From Calendula officinalis (Eukaryota > Streptophyta > Magnoliopsida > Asterales > Asteraceae): a stretch of 64,000 bases of DNA. The position numbers and the translations under genes are program-made. The stretch covers positions 39,280,908-39,344,907 of the forward strand of contig OY970825.1 of NCBI GenBank assembly GCA_963853835.1. The letters run 5' to 3'. Below, one piece after another: positions 10,885-23,987 of the stretch (positions are counted from its first letter, which is position 1; each line of letters begins with the position of its first letter). The notes under the pieces are model-generated. The model was given only the letters and a program-made list of their open reading frames with translations, had not been told where the DNA came from and ran no database searches.

Positions 10885-12383
10885 CCCACTTGCTTCTTGT
10901 GAAATGAGATTGCTCTCAAGAAACTCAGCATAACGAGCAATAAATACTTTTTGCTCAGGAGGGTAGTAGAAATAGTAACCCATCGTTTCCTCAGGGTATC
11001 CTATAAAGATGCACTTGACAGCTCTGGGTTCAAGTTTGTTTGGCGTGTCGCGTTTCACGAGAGCCTCACAACCCCAGACCTTCAAGTAAGACAAGTTAGG
11101 GACTTTCCCATGCCATATCTCATATGGTGTCTTTTCAACCTTCTTGGTGGGAACCATATTCAGTATGCGAGCAGCCGATTTGAGTGCATAACCCCAAAAG
11201 GATAGAGGCAGAGTTGTAGGACTCATCATCGATCGGACCATGTCAAGCAAGGTGCGATTTCTCCTCTCCGATACACCATTATGCTGTGGTGTATAAGGGG
11301 GAGTGAATTGTGAGACAATCCCACAATTCTTAAGATGGTCTTGAAACTCATGGCTCATGTACTCTCCTCCTCGATCAGAACGAAGAGCCTTTATCTTCTT
11401 GCCGAGTTGATTTTCTACTTCATTTTGGAAAGCTTTGAACGTTTCAAAGGTTTCATGTTTATGTTTAATCAAGTAAACATAACCATAACGACTAAAGTCG
11501 TCCGTGAAAGTAATGAAGTAGGTAGCACCTTCCCTAGTTCGAGTTCTAAAAGGGCCACATACATCAGTATGTATGAGTCCAAGTAGATCATTGGCTCTTT
11601 CGCCTACATGGGAGAAAGGCTTGCGCGCCATTTTACCAGATATACAAGAAACACATTTATCAAATGATTCAGAATCATCTGATTTTATAAGTCCATCCTT
11701 TTGTAATTTCAAAACGCGTTTCTTGTTAACGTGGCAAAGGCGACAATGCCATAGGAAAGTAGAATCCAAGTTCTTCTTGGATTTCTTGTTGCTACATGTA
11801 TAAATAGAACTACTGTTTGTGATACGATTATGCATGTCAATCTCAAAGATACCATCACGAGGAATAGCATTAAAGTAAAAAACATTATCCTTTGAAACTG
11901 AAATACCAAAATCCGTAAAAGTATGAATAAAACCATTATTCCACAAACAAGAAAGCGATACTATACCCCTAGTAATACTAGGCGCATAGTGACAATTGTC
12001 TAATACAATAATTAAACCACTAGGAAGGATTAAATCGTAGCTTCCTATAGCTTCGACCGGTGCACGATTGCCATTGCCCACGTACAAGTCCAAAGCTCCA
12101 TGGTTTAGCTTTCTACTTCCCCTTAGACCCTGCATGGTATTACAAATGTGAGTTCCACAACCAGTGTCATATACCCATGATTTCTTAGGGAAAGCATATA
12201 GTTCTATTGTGAAGATACCTGATGTGCCAACCTTGTTGGCTTTGTTCTTCATCAACTCTGCCAGGTAGGCAGGACAATTCCTCCTCCAATGGCCTGTTTC
12301 ACCGCAGTGATGGCAAGCAAGATCCTTAGCGGGATGCTCCTTACGAGTATTTGGGGAAACCTTTGGCTTGGGCTTGTAAACTT
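10885..12383 (-). pseudogene. copia gag knuckle, protease and integrase segment
   Basis: On the minus strand the frame begins near 12383 with a basic stretch and a CCHC knuckle (CHHCGETGHWRRNC). The protease follows (WVYDTGCGTHICN). The integrase has an HHCC finger (HCRLCHVNKKRVLKLQ...CVSCISGK) and core motifs IHTDVCGPF, LRSDRGGEY and NGVSERRNRTLLD. It ends where the gypsy LTR starts; the last residues of the uninterrupted frame (after QEASGS) are read from LTR sequence and are not native. The capsid part of gag expected upstream of the knuckle is missing. I call it a pseudogene because it is both split and gag-deleted. Confidence 0.9.
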
Positions 12384-12943
12384 ACAATAAAAAGATAAAA
12401 TAAATACAATCTATTCTATGACTTTTACATTACAAATTGCCCCAAAAAATGGCACCAAAAAATAAAAGAAAAAAAAAATTAAACAAATTACAACAATTAA
12501 GCCAAAAAACACGGCTTTTCCCGAAATAACAAACAACCAAACAATCAACACATTCATTCACAAAGGTCTAGGCTTTCATCGGTTTGCACAAACTAGCAAC
12601 AATTGACAAGGCTTTGGCTTGGGATATGGCAAAAATACATGTTTTGCCATATCATAAAAAATGAAATTAATAAATTAAAATCCAAGCCAAATAATCAAAA
12701 AAAATACAATAACAAGATTATTTTTTTTTTTATATGATTTTGTAATAAGTGACAATAGGGTTCCAAAAATACCATATTTTAACCCACATTTTTATAAAAA
12801 TCCGAAAATTAAAATAAAAAACCCGTAGGGTTTTTGTTTTTGTCCGATCGGAATTTTAAAAACACAAAAACAATTGATTTTTGCCACTTTTCACAAAATC
12901 TAGCTAATTATATGATTAATATAATGACTCGTGATACCACTAA
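12384..12943 (-). other. copia 5' leader, gag body deleted
   Basis: The 560 bases between the 5' LTR and the first recognisable gag residue are A/T-rich and lack any open frame of gag size. Next to the LTR, TGGTATCACGAGTC (about 12927-12940, minus) is a tRNA-Met-type primer site. The junction at about 12383 abruptly joins leader to the basic stretch before the CCHC knuckle, which is most simply an internal deletion of the gag body. Confidence 0.7.
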
Positions 12944-13601
12944 TGGTGATTTTCGGTTAAAACAAGAACCAAAACGCAGCGGAAAGATTTAATCACCATG
13001 AACGGATCTTGATATCAATCATACAATTAAACTAAAAGAAAATCAAAGAGAATGGTATAAGAATTCATACCCTAGTTGCCTTTGATTATTATGAAATCGG
13101 ATGGAGTTGGTGATGGATTGAAACCAAGTATTCAACAAGAATACCTCTAAAAGAAATCCACACAACACTTGCAAGAACACCGAATAATGGATGCTAGTCC
13201 TTGAGCCTTGAGAGCAAAAAAGAAAACAAAACACCTACAAAGAGAGAGAGAGAGAGAGGGACGGCCAAGAGTGTGGTCAAGAGGGAGTTTATGGACCATT
13301 ATATCTCTTAATGGTGCCATTACAATCCTTTAATGATTTCCATAAATCATTAGTCTTATTTGCCCACAAGTCCCTATCTTTTGTTTCTTCTAGTTTGCCC
13401 ACAAGAAAGTTTCAATATTAACTTTTAATATTAAACTTATGATAGACAAGCTTATAGCTTATATATATATTAATAATTAATGTAATTACACTAATTACAC
13501 TAATTATATAATGGTGTTTAGTGTTTAAGTGTGTGACCCTTTAGGCTCACAAACAACTAGCCATATAACTATATGTTATACGCGTGAAGCATATTCCAAC
13601 A
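12944..13601 (-). repeat. 5' LTR of the copia element
   Basis: This 658-bp segment starts TGGTGATTTTC and ends TATTCCAACA on the plus strand, so as an LTR it runs TGTTGGAATA...CACCA on the minus strand. It is bounded inside by the primer site and outside by coding sequence of another element. It includes an AG-rich microsatellite near 13239-13259. Confidence 0.88.
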
Positions 13602-14993
13602 TAAAGCACGAAGAGAGTTAAAATATTCTGAATTTAAATTCATGCATCAGGCAGCGTTGGCAAATCTGAGTGCCACAAAGGCGCATAGGTTAAAAGTTTC
13701 GCTAATGGGCGGGTATGACGGTGTGCGGGGAATACCACAAGATTGGAGGAATTTTAGGAGAGCGGTCAATATGTTCATCGGAGATGACGATGCTGAAATG
13801 ATAGTTGATAAAATGATGAAAAGGCAAGCACATGTTCCCGGGTTCTCATTTGCGTACCTTCTTAAAGATTCCGAGCTCGTTAGTATGTATTGGGTTGATG
13901 AAACAATGAAGGCGAATTATGACGTATTCGGGGACGTTTTATCATTTGATGCAACCTTCCAAACAAACAAGTATGGTACATATAATGTTTTTATTTTTAT
14001 TCCTGTACAAAATGATATATACAAAGGTCTTTATTCCTGTTCGCAAATTCAGACAGGTGATGAAGCTGACATCCAATGGTCAATGATTGAACAAAGGGAA
14101 AAATCATTAAAAGTTGTTGTAACAATCAAGGTATATTTTAATAATATAATTATGGTTTCACAAAGTAATATGTATGTCAATCTGTTAACATCATATGTAG
14201 AGAGTTTATCGCGTAATATGTTAATAGTTACAGCACTAAATGAGGTTACATATGATACAAGGGATGGAACAATGACTTGCTCGTGTGGTCATTTTATCCG
14301 GCATGGTTATTTGTGTCGCCATATATTTTGTGTTTTAAAGAAGAATTGCATAGACAGGATTCCAGAACGGTACATCAAAACACGATGGACAAAAAATGCA
14401 CTACCGTCAAACCTACTGGAAAACAGGTACCGATATGGACCATGTTTAGCAGAAACAGATAAAATGGCTGCAGATCTTCATTCTCTAGTTGATGACTGTG
14501 TTAATATGGCGCGTCACAATGTTCCGAAGTTAAAAGAATATATAGTTTATTGGGAAAATATGAAAAAGGAGCTTGAAGGAGACGCCCAATCGTCAAAGCT
14601 GGTTGAAACAATGGAAGAACTAATGGAAGAAATGTATGATGTTGACGTACCTAAGAATCGTGTTATCAAACTTGCTAAAAATCAACAAATAAGGGTAGCA
14701 AAACGATTAAGAGTGCAGTTGAGTTAGCAACCTCTGGTAAGAAACGTAAAACCACCAGGAAACTTCCATTCAGATCGCGTCAGTGTAGTATTTGTCAAAA
14801 TTACGGTCATAACAGACGTGGTCATGCAAAATGGTTAAGGAATAAAACATTAGATGATGAAGGTGGCGAAGATGAAGACGGAAGAGAGGACGAAGACGAA
14901 GATGATAAACTAGTAAGGGATGATAACGGTAATGAAGAAGAAGATGAAAACACCAATGATGATGCATCGGATGAGTGTTACAGTTCTGAATAA
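13602..14993 (+). pseudogene. FAR1-related / MULE-type transposase remnant
   Basis: The frame is open from the copia junction, with RELKYSEFKF before the first Met at 13642. It reads through a FAR1-like MULE domain up to DVLSFDATFQTNKY, the first catalytic Asp region of the DDE domain. After VFIFIPVQND the family sequence breaks down, so the central catalytic part is deleted or scrambled. A SWIM zinc finger follows (CSCGHFIRHGYLCRH, about 14278-14322). A 1-base shift near 14720 creates a stop at 14725. In the next frame a short zinc-knuckle-like CSICQNYGHNRRGH and an acidic tail run to a stop at 14991-14993. The N-terminal FAR1 domain would lie beyond the copia element. FHY3/FAR1 proteins are domesticated MULE transposases; this copy cannot be catalytic. 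Confidence 0.85.
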
Positions 14994-15865
14994 TTTCTAT
15001 TGTATTTAGATGCCGAAAATAGTTTAGATTTTAACATGTTTTGATTATTTTGGTTGTTTAAATTTTTTTTGTTAGACTTTATGTTTCAAAAGATATACAG
15101 TTTGTTTTCAATATTGATGTCATAATTGATGTTTTAGCCAATATTTACTTTGTTTGACGAGTTTAAGAAATATATATTTAACTTAGTGTTTGTTAAACAA
15201 TTACTGCATGTGATGTTGGATATCCATGGGTAATACAAATATAGATGTGTCTTAGCGGATTTTGACTGCATATAATGATGCGTAACAATTTGGTACCAAT
15301 TACACGATTCTGAGTTAACACATATTATAGTATAATCAATTGTAATAAGTAAAGTTAAAACCTACAAAGTTACATGAAAGTGTGTTAAATCAAATCGGGT
15401 TACATGCAGTTGTTAATGTTTCAATAAATTAGCTTACTAAAATGTAGCATAATTATTTAATTACATGTAGGGGATAACATATAAATCAAAACTGAGTTCA
15501 AATTTGCTGAAACACCCAAAAACAACCACTCTAATTTAAACAACCTTTGTTCTAAATTAGTAAACGAAAACAACCAGTTGCATAAATAAACGAAACCATC
15601 AATTGATTTACATGTAGGTGTTAACATACAAATCAGAGGTGATCACAAATGTCTTTAGACTTCAAAAACAACTACTGTTCTAACCAAAAACAACCAATGT
15701 TCTAACCGAAACATCCAATGTTCTAAGTGAACAACCACTGTTCTAAGTAAATATACGAAAACAACCATCGCCATAAATAAACGGAAACATCAAAAGTATT
15801 AAACAACCAAAAAACAACCACTGTTGTAACTTAGCAATAAAGTGATATCAAATCGTCCATCCGTA
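14994..15865. other. Non-coding stretch with degenerate AACAACCA repeats
   Basis: No gene is visible. From about 15520 to 15840 short diverged repeats of the form AACAACCACTGTTCTAA recur. It lies between the convergent FAR1-like and Ulp1-like genes and may be internal to one large MULE. Confidence 0.6.
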
Positions 15866-15872
15866 ACACCTT

Positions 15873-18800
15873 CTACCTTGCTGATATATCAACCATTTTC
15901 TTCATTTCCTTCTTCAATTGGTTGGCGTCTGACATCAAAATACGCGTCACATACTTTTGCTTCAATAACTCCAACTGGTTTTCGAACTTCCACTTATCGC
16001 CAACAAAACCACATTCAAACCTCCTTAAATCCTCCCCAAAATAAGCCTCCATGAGTCGCATAATAACTAAACCGTTTATAGTTTTCTTGTATCGACGGGA
16101 TTGCCAATCAAATTCAGCTACTTGCAGTTGGGAGATGTTTTCTGTAGTCTTTCCTATCGGACAGCTGATGCTTAAGAGATGTCTACCAAATAGTTTTTTC
16201 TGTTTACATTAAGAAAAATAAGTAAAAAATAATCAAGTTGTGTGTTAAAAAGATAATAAGAAAATGTAATATAGTAAATGCGTCTTACGATTAGGAGAGC
16301 AACATTGGTTGTTTGGTACTGCCAACGGGAACGTTTAATAATTTTCCCTATTGGATGTGCATTTTCTTTCCATCAAACAACACAACAGCACCGGATCTCA
16401 TGTCAAACGAAACCAAGAAAAGTTGTTCGTGATTGTCCACCGGTAAAAACACCTACAAAAAATCATAATAAATCAGAAACAAAAACCAACAAAAGTATAT
16501 TGAATGAGTAACTTACCAAATCAACCGTGGTAACCTACCTTTTAGCATTTGTATGGTTACCAACACTGTCCATATATAATTTGAAATAACGTGACTGATG
16601 ATATTTTGTTAGAATATTTATGTCATTACCTTCTTGCTTCTATAAATAACAAACATTTAATGTTAAAAATTAATTCAGTGTATATTAATTTTAATACAAA
16701 CATAGTATTTCGTTACCATTCGGAAAACGGGCAAAAACGGCCTACTAGGTGAATCTGGGCTCTTAGATTCTTCCATGTTATTTAGCACACATGACCATGT
16801 AGATATGAGGTTGGCATGCACCATATCGTCAGTCAAACGTTCAATATCACTATCCGTTGAAACGTGTCCATTAGAAGACGCAAACATCTCAATACTGAAA
16901 AGCAAACATAAAAAACACTAAAGGATTCATAAATTATAGCATTTTATAGTAACGTTAATATAAAGACTAAATTGACATTTATTTAATACTTACTTGGTTT
17001 CTGTGTTTACCCCTACAAACCGAACAACCTTTTTTTCTTCAGCATTAACCCCTCGATCCACATCAACCAATCGTTGAATATACGGAAACCGTAACACAAC
17101 TGATTTTGTAGGAACCCTACGACCTCGAAACATAACAGTTCCATCCCCCGCAAATCTAGGTGAGACCATCTGTACCGGGACCGGTGTTGGTAAATTTTCA
17201 GCTTCTTTATCAAAATCCGGCACGTTACCACCTTCGATGGCGACAACATCTGTTTCTATTACAACTTGCTTGCCCTTTTCTTTACGATTCTCACCGTATT
17301 CACCCAATGGCACTAACTCTTGAGTGAGGCCGAGACTAAAGCGACCATCTTCAGTTGAAAGCCTTTTCTTCTCGGCACTTATTCTATCAATTTCATCAAA
17401 AGTTTGAATTATTTTGAGCTGTGTTGCGGGGCCACCCATACCATCATCAATATCATCAAAATTATCCATGTCGATAGCTTCCCAATTAATCTCATCTGAT
17501 GTTTTATTCATTGAAGATGTTGAACCAGTAGGTAAATTAGGTTTTTCAAATGTTGAACCAGTTTGTAAACTACCCTGCATCACATGTTGGGCTTTTGAAG
17601 CAGTTTTAGGGGTTGTACCTGTTTGTAAACTGGTATTCAGGCCACCAACATCAGTAACATGTCCTGTTCGATCACTTTCCTTTAAGGATACATTTGGTGT
17701 ATTATCCTGCCTCAAATGTTGGTGGGACATACCAACATCGTCCACCTCGGTGTGTACGTTCTGAACCGAAGGAGGGTCACGTCGTTTGGTTGACGTCTCA
17801 CTAACACGAGTAAACATGCCACTGACATACTGATTTCCATCATTCTCGCGTCTTAAAAATACATCAGATTTTTCTTGTATACTCCTATAGCTGTACTTTA
17901 ACATCTTCTCGTACCTATCTTAAAAGAATGTCGACTTCAGTGCTGTCAGGGAACATCTGTTTTGCGGCTAAAACAGTTCTGTCAAAATCAGCGATTCCAT
18001 TACCAACCGCTTTAATGAATGGTTTCAGATTCCATAAACAACCCTGCAAAACGTTTGAATTAGTAATGTAATTAGGTTTATTATAATTACAATTAAGTAG
18101 TTAAACAATAAACCGAGACGTAACCTCTAGATCCTCTGGGATTAACTCTCCTCCATCTACAACCGTTGTATCATCCACCTCACTGATCCTAAACGCACCG
18201 TTATTAATCTCTGTCAATTCACGAATACACAATAACTCATAATCCCAAACTAAGACCGGAGGTCTCTTAGTTGACACCTTAAACGCTTCACATTTACACT
18301 TATCGACATAACACATCTGTGTAAAAAACGAGAAAATGTAAGAAAAGGTGAACAACTTAAACAAATATCAGCTTAATATCAAACATAATTAATATAAAGA
18401 CACTATTTGTAAAAAAGCAGTCATGAAACATACAATGTCCAATCAAAAACATCGCATGTTGGCAACTGATATTGAATAAATAATTCTTAATATTCAACAA
18501 TATATTATTTCTTACCACAAGCAGCGTCAACGGGCCCCTGAAAAACGAATCTTTCTTACCCTTCACCCATCCTTTCTTGCAAGTCTTCAAACATTGGAAC
18601 AGATAATCGCACCAATTTATGTCGGTGAAATCTGTTGTGGATTCCAAAAACGACAATATTGTTACATCCATACGCCACCTGGTTTAATTGTTCCCATTAT
18701 ATTACAAAATAATACGATGAAATCTAGCTTGAAATTTATGTCGGCAACCTCCGAACGTCAGATGTTTAATTTAATGTCAGGTGATTTCACCTCCTTACAA

Positions 18801-19980
18801 CCGGTATATTGAGCTAACCATTCTTGACACAAAGTATCATCTTCCTGAACAGGCAAATCAGCAATTTTCATCCCCACGTTTTCTAACCCGAGCATTTCAG
18901 CAATCAATTCATGTGTTATTCTAGTTGATCCATTGGGCAGCTTTATCTCCATACTTTCTGGATTAAATGAATCTACAACAAATAAAGCAAGCTTCGTATG
19001 GATGCTATCAACACTAAAATCTATAAATCCGGTGAAACCCATAACATCTAAACAAGACTTCTGACTTGGATTCAATGTTGACATTACTGAACTTAAAGTC
19101 TTAGGGCTAGATCGAGTGTGAAAAAACTCATTTTTTATTGCTGCACGGACACCATTTCCTTCATCTCGGTTAGATGTTTCACCAACCTTACCTTTCCCTT
19201 TCCGTTTACGATTAATTCGATCTTCTGCATCGTCTAAATCTGAGCAATAACATACATTATACGAAATACACACATTTAACTAAATAAAACAAACATACCG
19301 AATATGACAACCGGTTTGGGCCTGCTGCTTTCATTGTAATTAACTGATCTCGCCTTTTTCCTACCGCTTCTTCTGATACCTGCAATTTCAAACATAACAT
19401 AATATGACATAATTCAAAACTGGAAAACATACAATGTCATTTAACCAACATCATAATATCCTTTAGACCGGGTTTCACAACATAATTCTTATATTATAAT
19501 CGATAATCAAAAAAATACCACCAAAATAATGGCATTTCAGAAACCCAAACAGAACATAAAGATAGTTAACTAAAAGCTGGACACCGATGATACATAATAC
19601 AAGAAATCAAGCAATCAAAATTGTCAACCAAGTATTATAATAGAACAATACATAAAAATGTGAACAAAATTGAAATACTCTTTCGAACAACCATGTATCT
19701 GACCACGAATTTACTAATCAACAATCGAACCCTACCCAAATAATCAACAGTCGCATAAGAAAAAAAGGAAATACAACAGAAATAACTATCAAACTGTAAC
19801 AATTACTGCATTTACATACTTAATTTCATAAGAAAAAAAGGAATTACAAGATAAATAAAAAGATGTAAAATTTGATACTAATTTGGAAAAAAAAGCCCTA
19901 AAACTCACATTCAAAAAACCTATAATCACTAAATATGAACCATATAAAACACAATAAAGCAAGAATCGCTAACCTGACAT
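15873..19980 (-). pseudogene. Ulp1-like protease gene with mobile-domain-like N-terminus, decayed
   Basis: Exons read on the minus strand: ATGTCAG (19974-19980), then 19299-19379, then 19239 downward; phases agree and each junction has GT..AG. Exon 3 holds a domain like those of plant mobile-domain proteins (MGFTGFIDFSVDSIHTKLAL, HELIAEMLGLENVGMKIADL). Later blocks include WDYELLCIRELTEI (about 18100-18320), an acidic linker (about 17000-17900) and an Ulp1-type region: STWSCVLNNMEES, KYHQSRYFKLYMDSVGNH, LFLVSFDMRSGAVVLFD, INGLVIMRLMEAYFGEDLRR. A TGA near 18770 and frameshifts near 18660 and 17925 break it. The position of the catalytic Cys (usually DCG) reads ING. Such genes are known passengers of plant MULEs, where they resemble SUMO proteases. 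Confidence is high for family, lower for exact exons. Confidence 0.78.
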
Positions 19981-20581
<601 letters not shown>

Positions 20582-20734
20582 GTTTTTCTAACATGTGCCC
20601 CCTAGGCACATGTTTAAGCTCATTAATTCACTACAAGTTTCCTAATCAAATCTTATTATACATTAATGAAGTTCCTATTTCACGGATTTAAAAGATGTAT
20701 TAAATGCTTTTGATATTGTTTATATATATATATA

Positions 20735-20840
20735 GGGTCCGGATCGGGTGAGGACTCTTTTCCTCGCGAGGACTGTGAGGACTCCAAAAAAAAACTCTAA
20801 AAATGATCCAAAACAAACTTTTTTCAAAAAATTCCTTTTT
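20735..20840 (+). mobile_element. Truncated copy of a GATCC-ended, (TA)n-associated MITE
   Basis: GGGTCCGGATCGGGTGAGG and the next 100 bases match the start of the element at 23288 almost base for base. Homology stops abruptly near 20840. A short (TA)n precedes it. Confidence 0.75.
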
Positions 20841-21776
20841 TATGTGCAAGTTTGACTAACAGACTATCGAGTGGTAGCAGTTTGGAGGAAAGTTTTTACC
20901 TGCAAGAATCCATGACTACATATGATATTGTTGACCTGAAATAATGTATCCTCTTTTTCTTCTACTATATACCGTTGGTGATTATGCATTTTCTTTTGGG
21001 AAATCTGCATACGTAAATATGCAGTCATAATGGTGAATTGGAGAATAAAGGTGTAGTGCACTAAAAAATCCCTAATGACATTAATTTATTTTATAGGGGT
21101 AGTTGGTGAATCCCTTTGACGAAATATGCATGTGTCGTGCTAGAAGAGCAGATACTTGAAAAGCTCAGCTCTTTTGAGGAATTCTTGGAGATATGCAATG
21201 CTTGAGGCCTTTAAACAAAGGGGTCTACACAAATTGTCTAGGTGCAACCATTTAGCCAAGCAACCCCCATTTATTATAAAATTTCCATTATATTTTCGAT
21301 GAAGTTTGAATTCAATTGAATAGTCAAATTTAATTGACTATTCAATTAATTTATTCAATTGATCAATAGCTGATAAGGAAGTTAGTGTTAATAGTGATCA
21401 AGCAATGTATATTTATATGGATAGTAATTGCAGTTAATTTTTATGAGTTGTTTATGGATACCAATTGGCAATTGCATGCTATTTCTATGGATATCAATCA
21501 TGGATACAGACTATGTAACTTTATTAAACCCGAACTAAAATTACATTTTTTTAGTGATTCTTATTTATATAATATAAAATTATTCTAATTCTGTTTTGAT
21601 TTTTTTGTAAATTTCATTTAATTTTTTGGTTGACTTTTTAAGGTCAACAGTTGTTTAAATAATGCTTAAAAGTAAGTATTTTTATGCTTCAAAATCAACT
21701 TGGGTTCTTTAATTTATACTCATAATCTAAAAAAATTGGACTGTAAAACTTGAATTTATGAGAATCTTGCATTTAG
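20841..21776. other. A/T-rich stretch with possible exon scraps
   Basis: I see no complete gene. On the plus strand, short open pieces such as LTNRLSSGSSLEESFYLQES (about 20851-20910) and LEEQILEKLSSFEEFLEI (about 21138-21192) look more protein-like than their surroundings. They may be exon relics of an unrecognised gene, perhaps carried with the gene relic that follows. Confidence 0.3.
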
Positions 21777-22625
21777 ATGAACCCTAATTGTGTAAGTAAT
21801 TCAAAATTGTGTTATAATGTTGGTTTTAAATTGTTGATTGTTCAATCAGGCAGCAATGTGAGGCAATTTCAGAGCTCATTTTGTGGCAATTTATCTGCTA
21901 ACACTTGGTTTACAAGAAGAACTGATGCAAATACTAACTACAGAAGTAGCATTAAAATCACTTCATTGGTAACAAAAAAAGTTCAATTTTTTTATTTTTT
22001 TGGTTTTTGTAATGAGAGATGAAATGGATGTTGAATGTTTATGTTCTTAAATAACTCACTTATGGAAATTAGGACTTTTTAAAAAAGAATTTTTATAATA
22101 ATAATAAAATTGATTTGTGTGTATTTTTAGTTTTCAATTGGTAAGAAGAAGGCCAAGGTAATCAAGAGAGAGACTGTTATCCCAGATCCAGATTACCGAA
22201 TTCCGATTGTTCTTCTTGGTTTGTATTATTCCAAATCTTTTCATATATTGAGAATAAAATTGTGATAATTATTGTTTAAATTATAATTAAACAGGTTTAA
22301 GTGGTGGTTTAGTGTATGGAGATAACCTAATAGCAGATGCTCATGTTGGTCTTCTTGTCTTACTTCTACTTTTTCAGGTCATTTTTTTTAATATTTAATG
22401 ATTACTCTTTGCCGTTGGAAGTTAGTGATTCCTTTACATATAATATTTATTCATTTCAATTTAATTTAATTATTATAATTAAAAAATTGTTAATAATGTA
22501 TTAACTACATCATAACAGATACTCTTCATTCATAAACTGGGAGCTCTGATGGCCAAATTTCCTAATTTTGGTTTACTTTAAAGAATCGCAAACAAAACCC
22601 GAAAGGACAAGTCCACTTTTTTCTC
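21777..22625 (+). pseudogene. Broken gene for a plastid-type membrane protein (DUF3119-like)
   Basis: Exon-like blocks lie in order with splice consensus. The first (within 21777-22022) resembles a transit-peptide-bearing start. The second, 22131-22218, has KRETVIPDPDYRIPIVLLG and follows TTTTTAG. The third, 22295-22377, has LSGGLVYGDNLIADAHVGLL with a hydrophobic tail and is followed by GT. A last block from 22519 reads YSSFINWEL, a stop, then WPNF and LVYFKESQTKPE. I recall this order from a small chloroplast membrane protein family of unknown function (DUF3119); that assignment is from memory. The in-frame TGA where a Trp codon is expected, the lost exon between the third and fourth blocks, and the missing 3' end show a dead copy. 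Confidence 0.6.
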
Positions 22626-22817
22626 TCTTCATATCATCCAACAGACTCCCACTTGTGCAAGTTAAGTATCACTTACTGATCATCGTTGGCCTAAAGCGGT
22701 CCCTAGCCAGACATTTAGGATAACCATTGGTGTCATCCACTAATTTTCTCTCTTCATATCATCCTTTGATTTAACACTTGTGATGATTAAATTAGTAGGC
22801 ACATGGGTAATTATCTA
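22626..22817. other. Unassigned spacer
   Basis: This holds two near-copies of a CTCTTCATATCATCC motif and no gene I can support. Confidence 0.4.
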
Positions 22818-23059
22818 CTCCTTCCGTCCCACAAAAAAAATCTCATTTATATCTTAAAGTTTGTTCCATAAAAAAGTTCAAATTTCTATAAAATAATATT
22901 ATTATTATGGATCCCACCACTAACTATCTCTTAAAAGTATTTTCTCTCTCAAAATAATCTTATATTTTAATCAAAAATAATACCAATGACCTCACTATTA
23001 TTTATCACCTAAATACTTGTGCCCAAAAGAAATAGGAATTTTTTGTAGGACGAAGGGAG
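22818..23059. mobile_element. Stowaway-type MITE
   Basis: The 242-bp element has TIRs CTCCTTCCGTCCCAC...GTAGGACGAAGGGAG and is flanked by TA on both sides. TIR sequence and TA target are those of Stowaway (Tc1/mariner) MITEs. Confidence 0.88.
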
Positions 23060-23287
23060 TATATTTTATGAAAAGGTCTCAAAGTTTCACAACATCTTTG
23101 CACCTTCTTTAATCAAAATCAGTTCCCCACATGTCATTATTTCAAAGAATAATTTGTTTGCTTTTCTTTGAGGGAGCTTTCCTACCTTTTTCCCTGTATA
23201 TTTGTTGAAGGTAACTTTTAACATTCTCCTAACTTTTACCTAGAAGTTAACATTATAGCATGCTATCTTATTTATATATATATATAT

Positions 23288-23674
23288 GGTCCGGATCCGG
23301 TGAGGACTCTTTTCCTCGCGAGGACTGTGAGGACTCAAAAAAAAACTCTAAAAATGATCCAAAACAAACTTTTTTCAAAAAAATCTTTTTTAAACATTAA
23401 AATCGCTATGTATAAGATCCAAAAAAAAAATTCCAAAAATGATCCAAAAAAAAAAATATGGATCATGATAATGATCCACAAAAAAAATCTGGATCGTTGT
23501 TATGATTCGCTAAAAAAAGAGGACATAATTTTATTTTTTTTTTGAATTTTTTTTATTTTGTCAAATGTAGTAATAATCATGGTGGGTTATATATATTTTT
23601 TTCGGAATTTTTTGAAATTTTTATGAGGTGTCCTCGCGAGTCCTTACCGAAAAAAGAGTCCTCACAGGATCCCA

Positions 23675-23734
<60 letters not shown>
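23288..23734 (+). mobile_element. Full copy of a GATCC-ended MITE plus flanking (TA)n
   Basis: The 389-bp element (23288-23676) runs GGTCCGGATCCGGTGAGG...CAGGATCCCACT. Its ends form an imperfect inverted repeat around GGATCCnGTGAGGACTC. TA repeats flank it on both sides (to 23734). The inside has many GATCC/GGATC units in poly-A context and no coding capacity. It resembles the rice Micron type of MITE, known for sitting in (TA)n microsatellites. Confidence 0.8.
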
Positions 23735-23737
<3 letters not shown>

Positions 23738-23987
23738 ATTTGTCTGATATATTATTTCATTTCTTGTGAAAACTTACACATGTAATCACTTACTAATGTT
23801 ACTTATCGATAATTAATATCAAATGATTTTTATGGTTCAGTTCAATAAATACGAAATAGCACTACAGAACTCTGTTAGATCATGAACAACATATGTTAAC
23901 TTAAAACCAATAGATTTTTTACACATGAACTACAAAGTCAGAAAAATCTTTCTCAATTCAAGCATATAAGTAGAATAAAAATCTTTC

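Larger units (their letters stand above)
1..13601 (-). mobile_element. Ty1/copia LTR retrotransposon (partial, split by a gypsy insertion)
   Basis: This element is read on the minus strand. Its 5' LTR is at the right (12944-13601), followed leftwards by a leader, a CCHC knuckle, protease and integrase (12383 down to 10885) and reverse transcriptase (1256 down to 1). RNase H and the 3' LTR lie off the left edge. The domain order gag, PR, INT, RT is that of Ty1/copia. A 9.6-kb gypsy element interrupts it exactly between INT and RT, with GTACT on both sides. TAAAG at 13602-13606 would be the right target duplication, but its partner is outside the window. Most of gag is absent, so this copy is probably not autonomous. 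The element itself lies in a FAR1-like coding frame. Confidence 0.93.
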
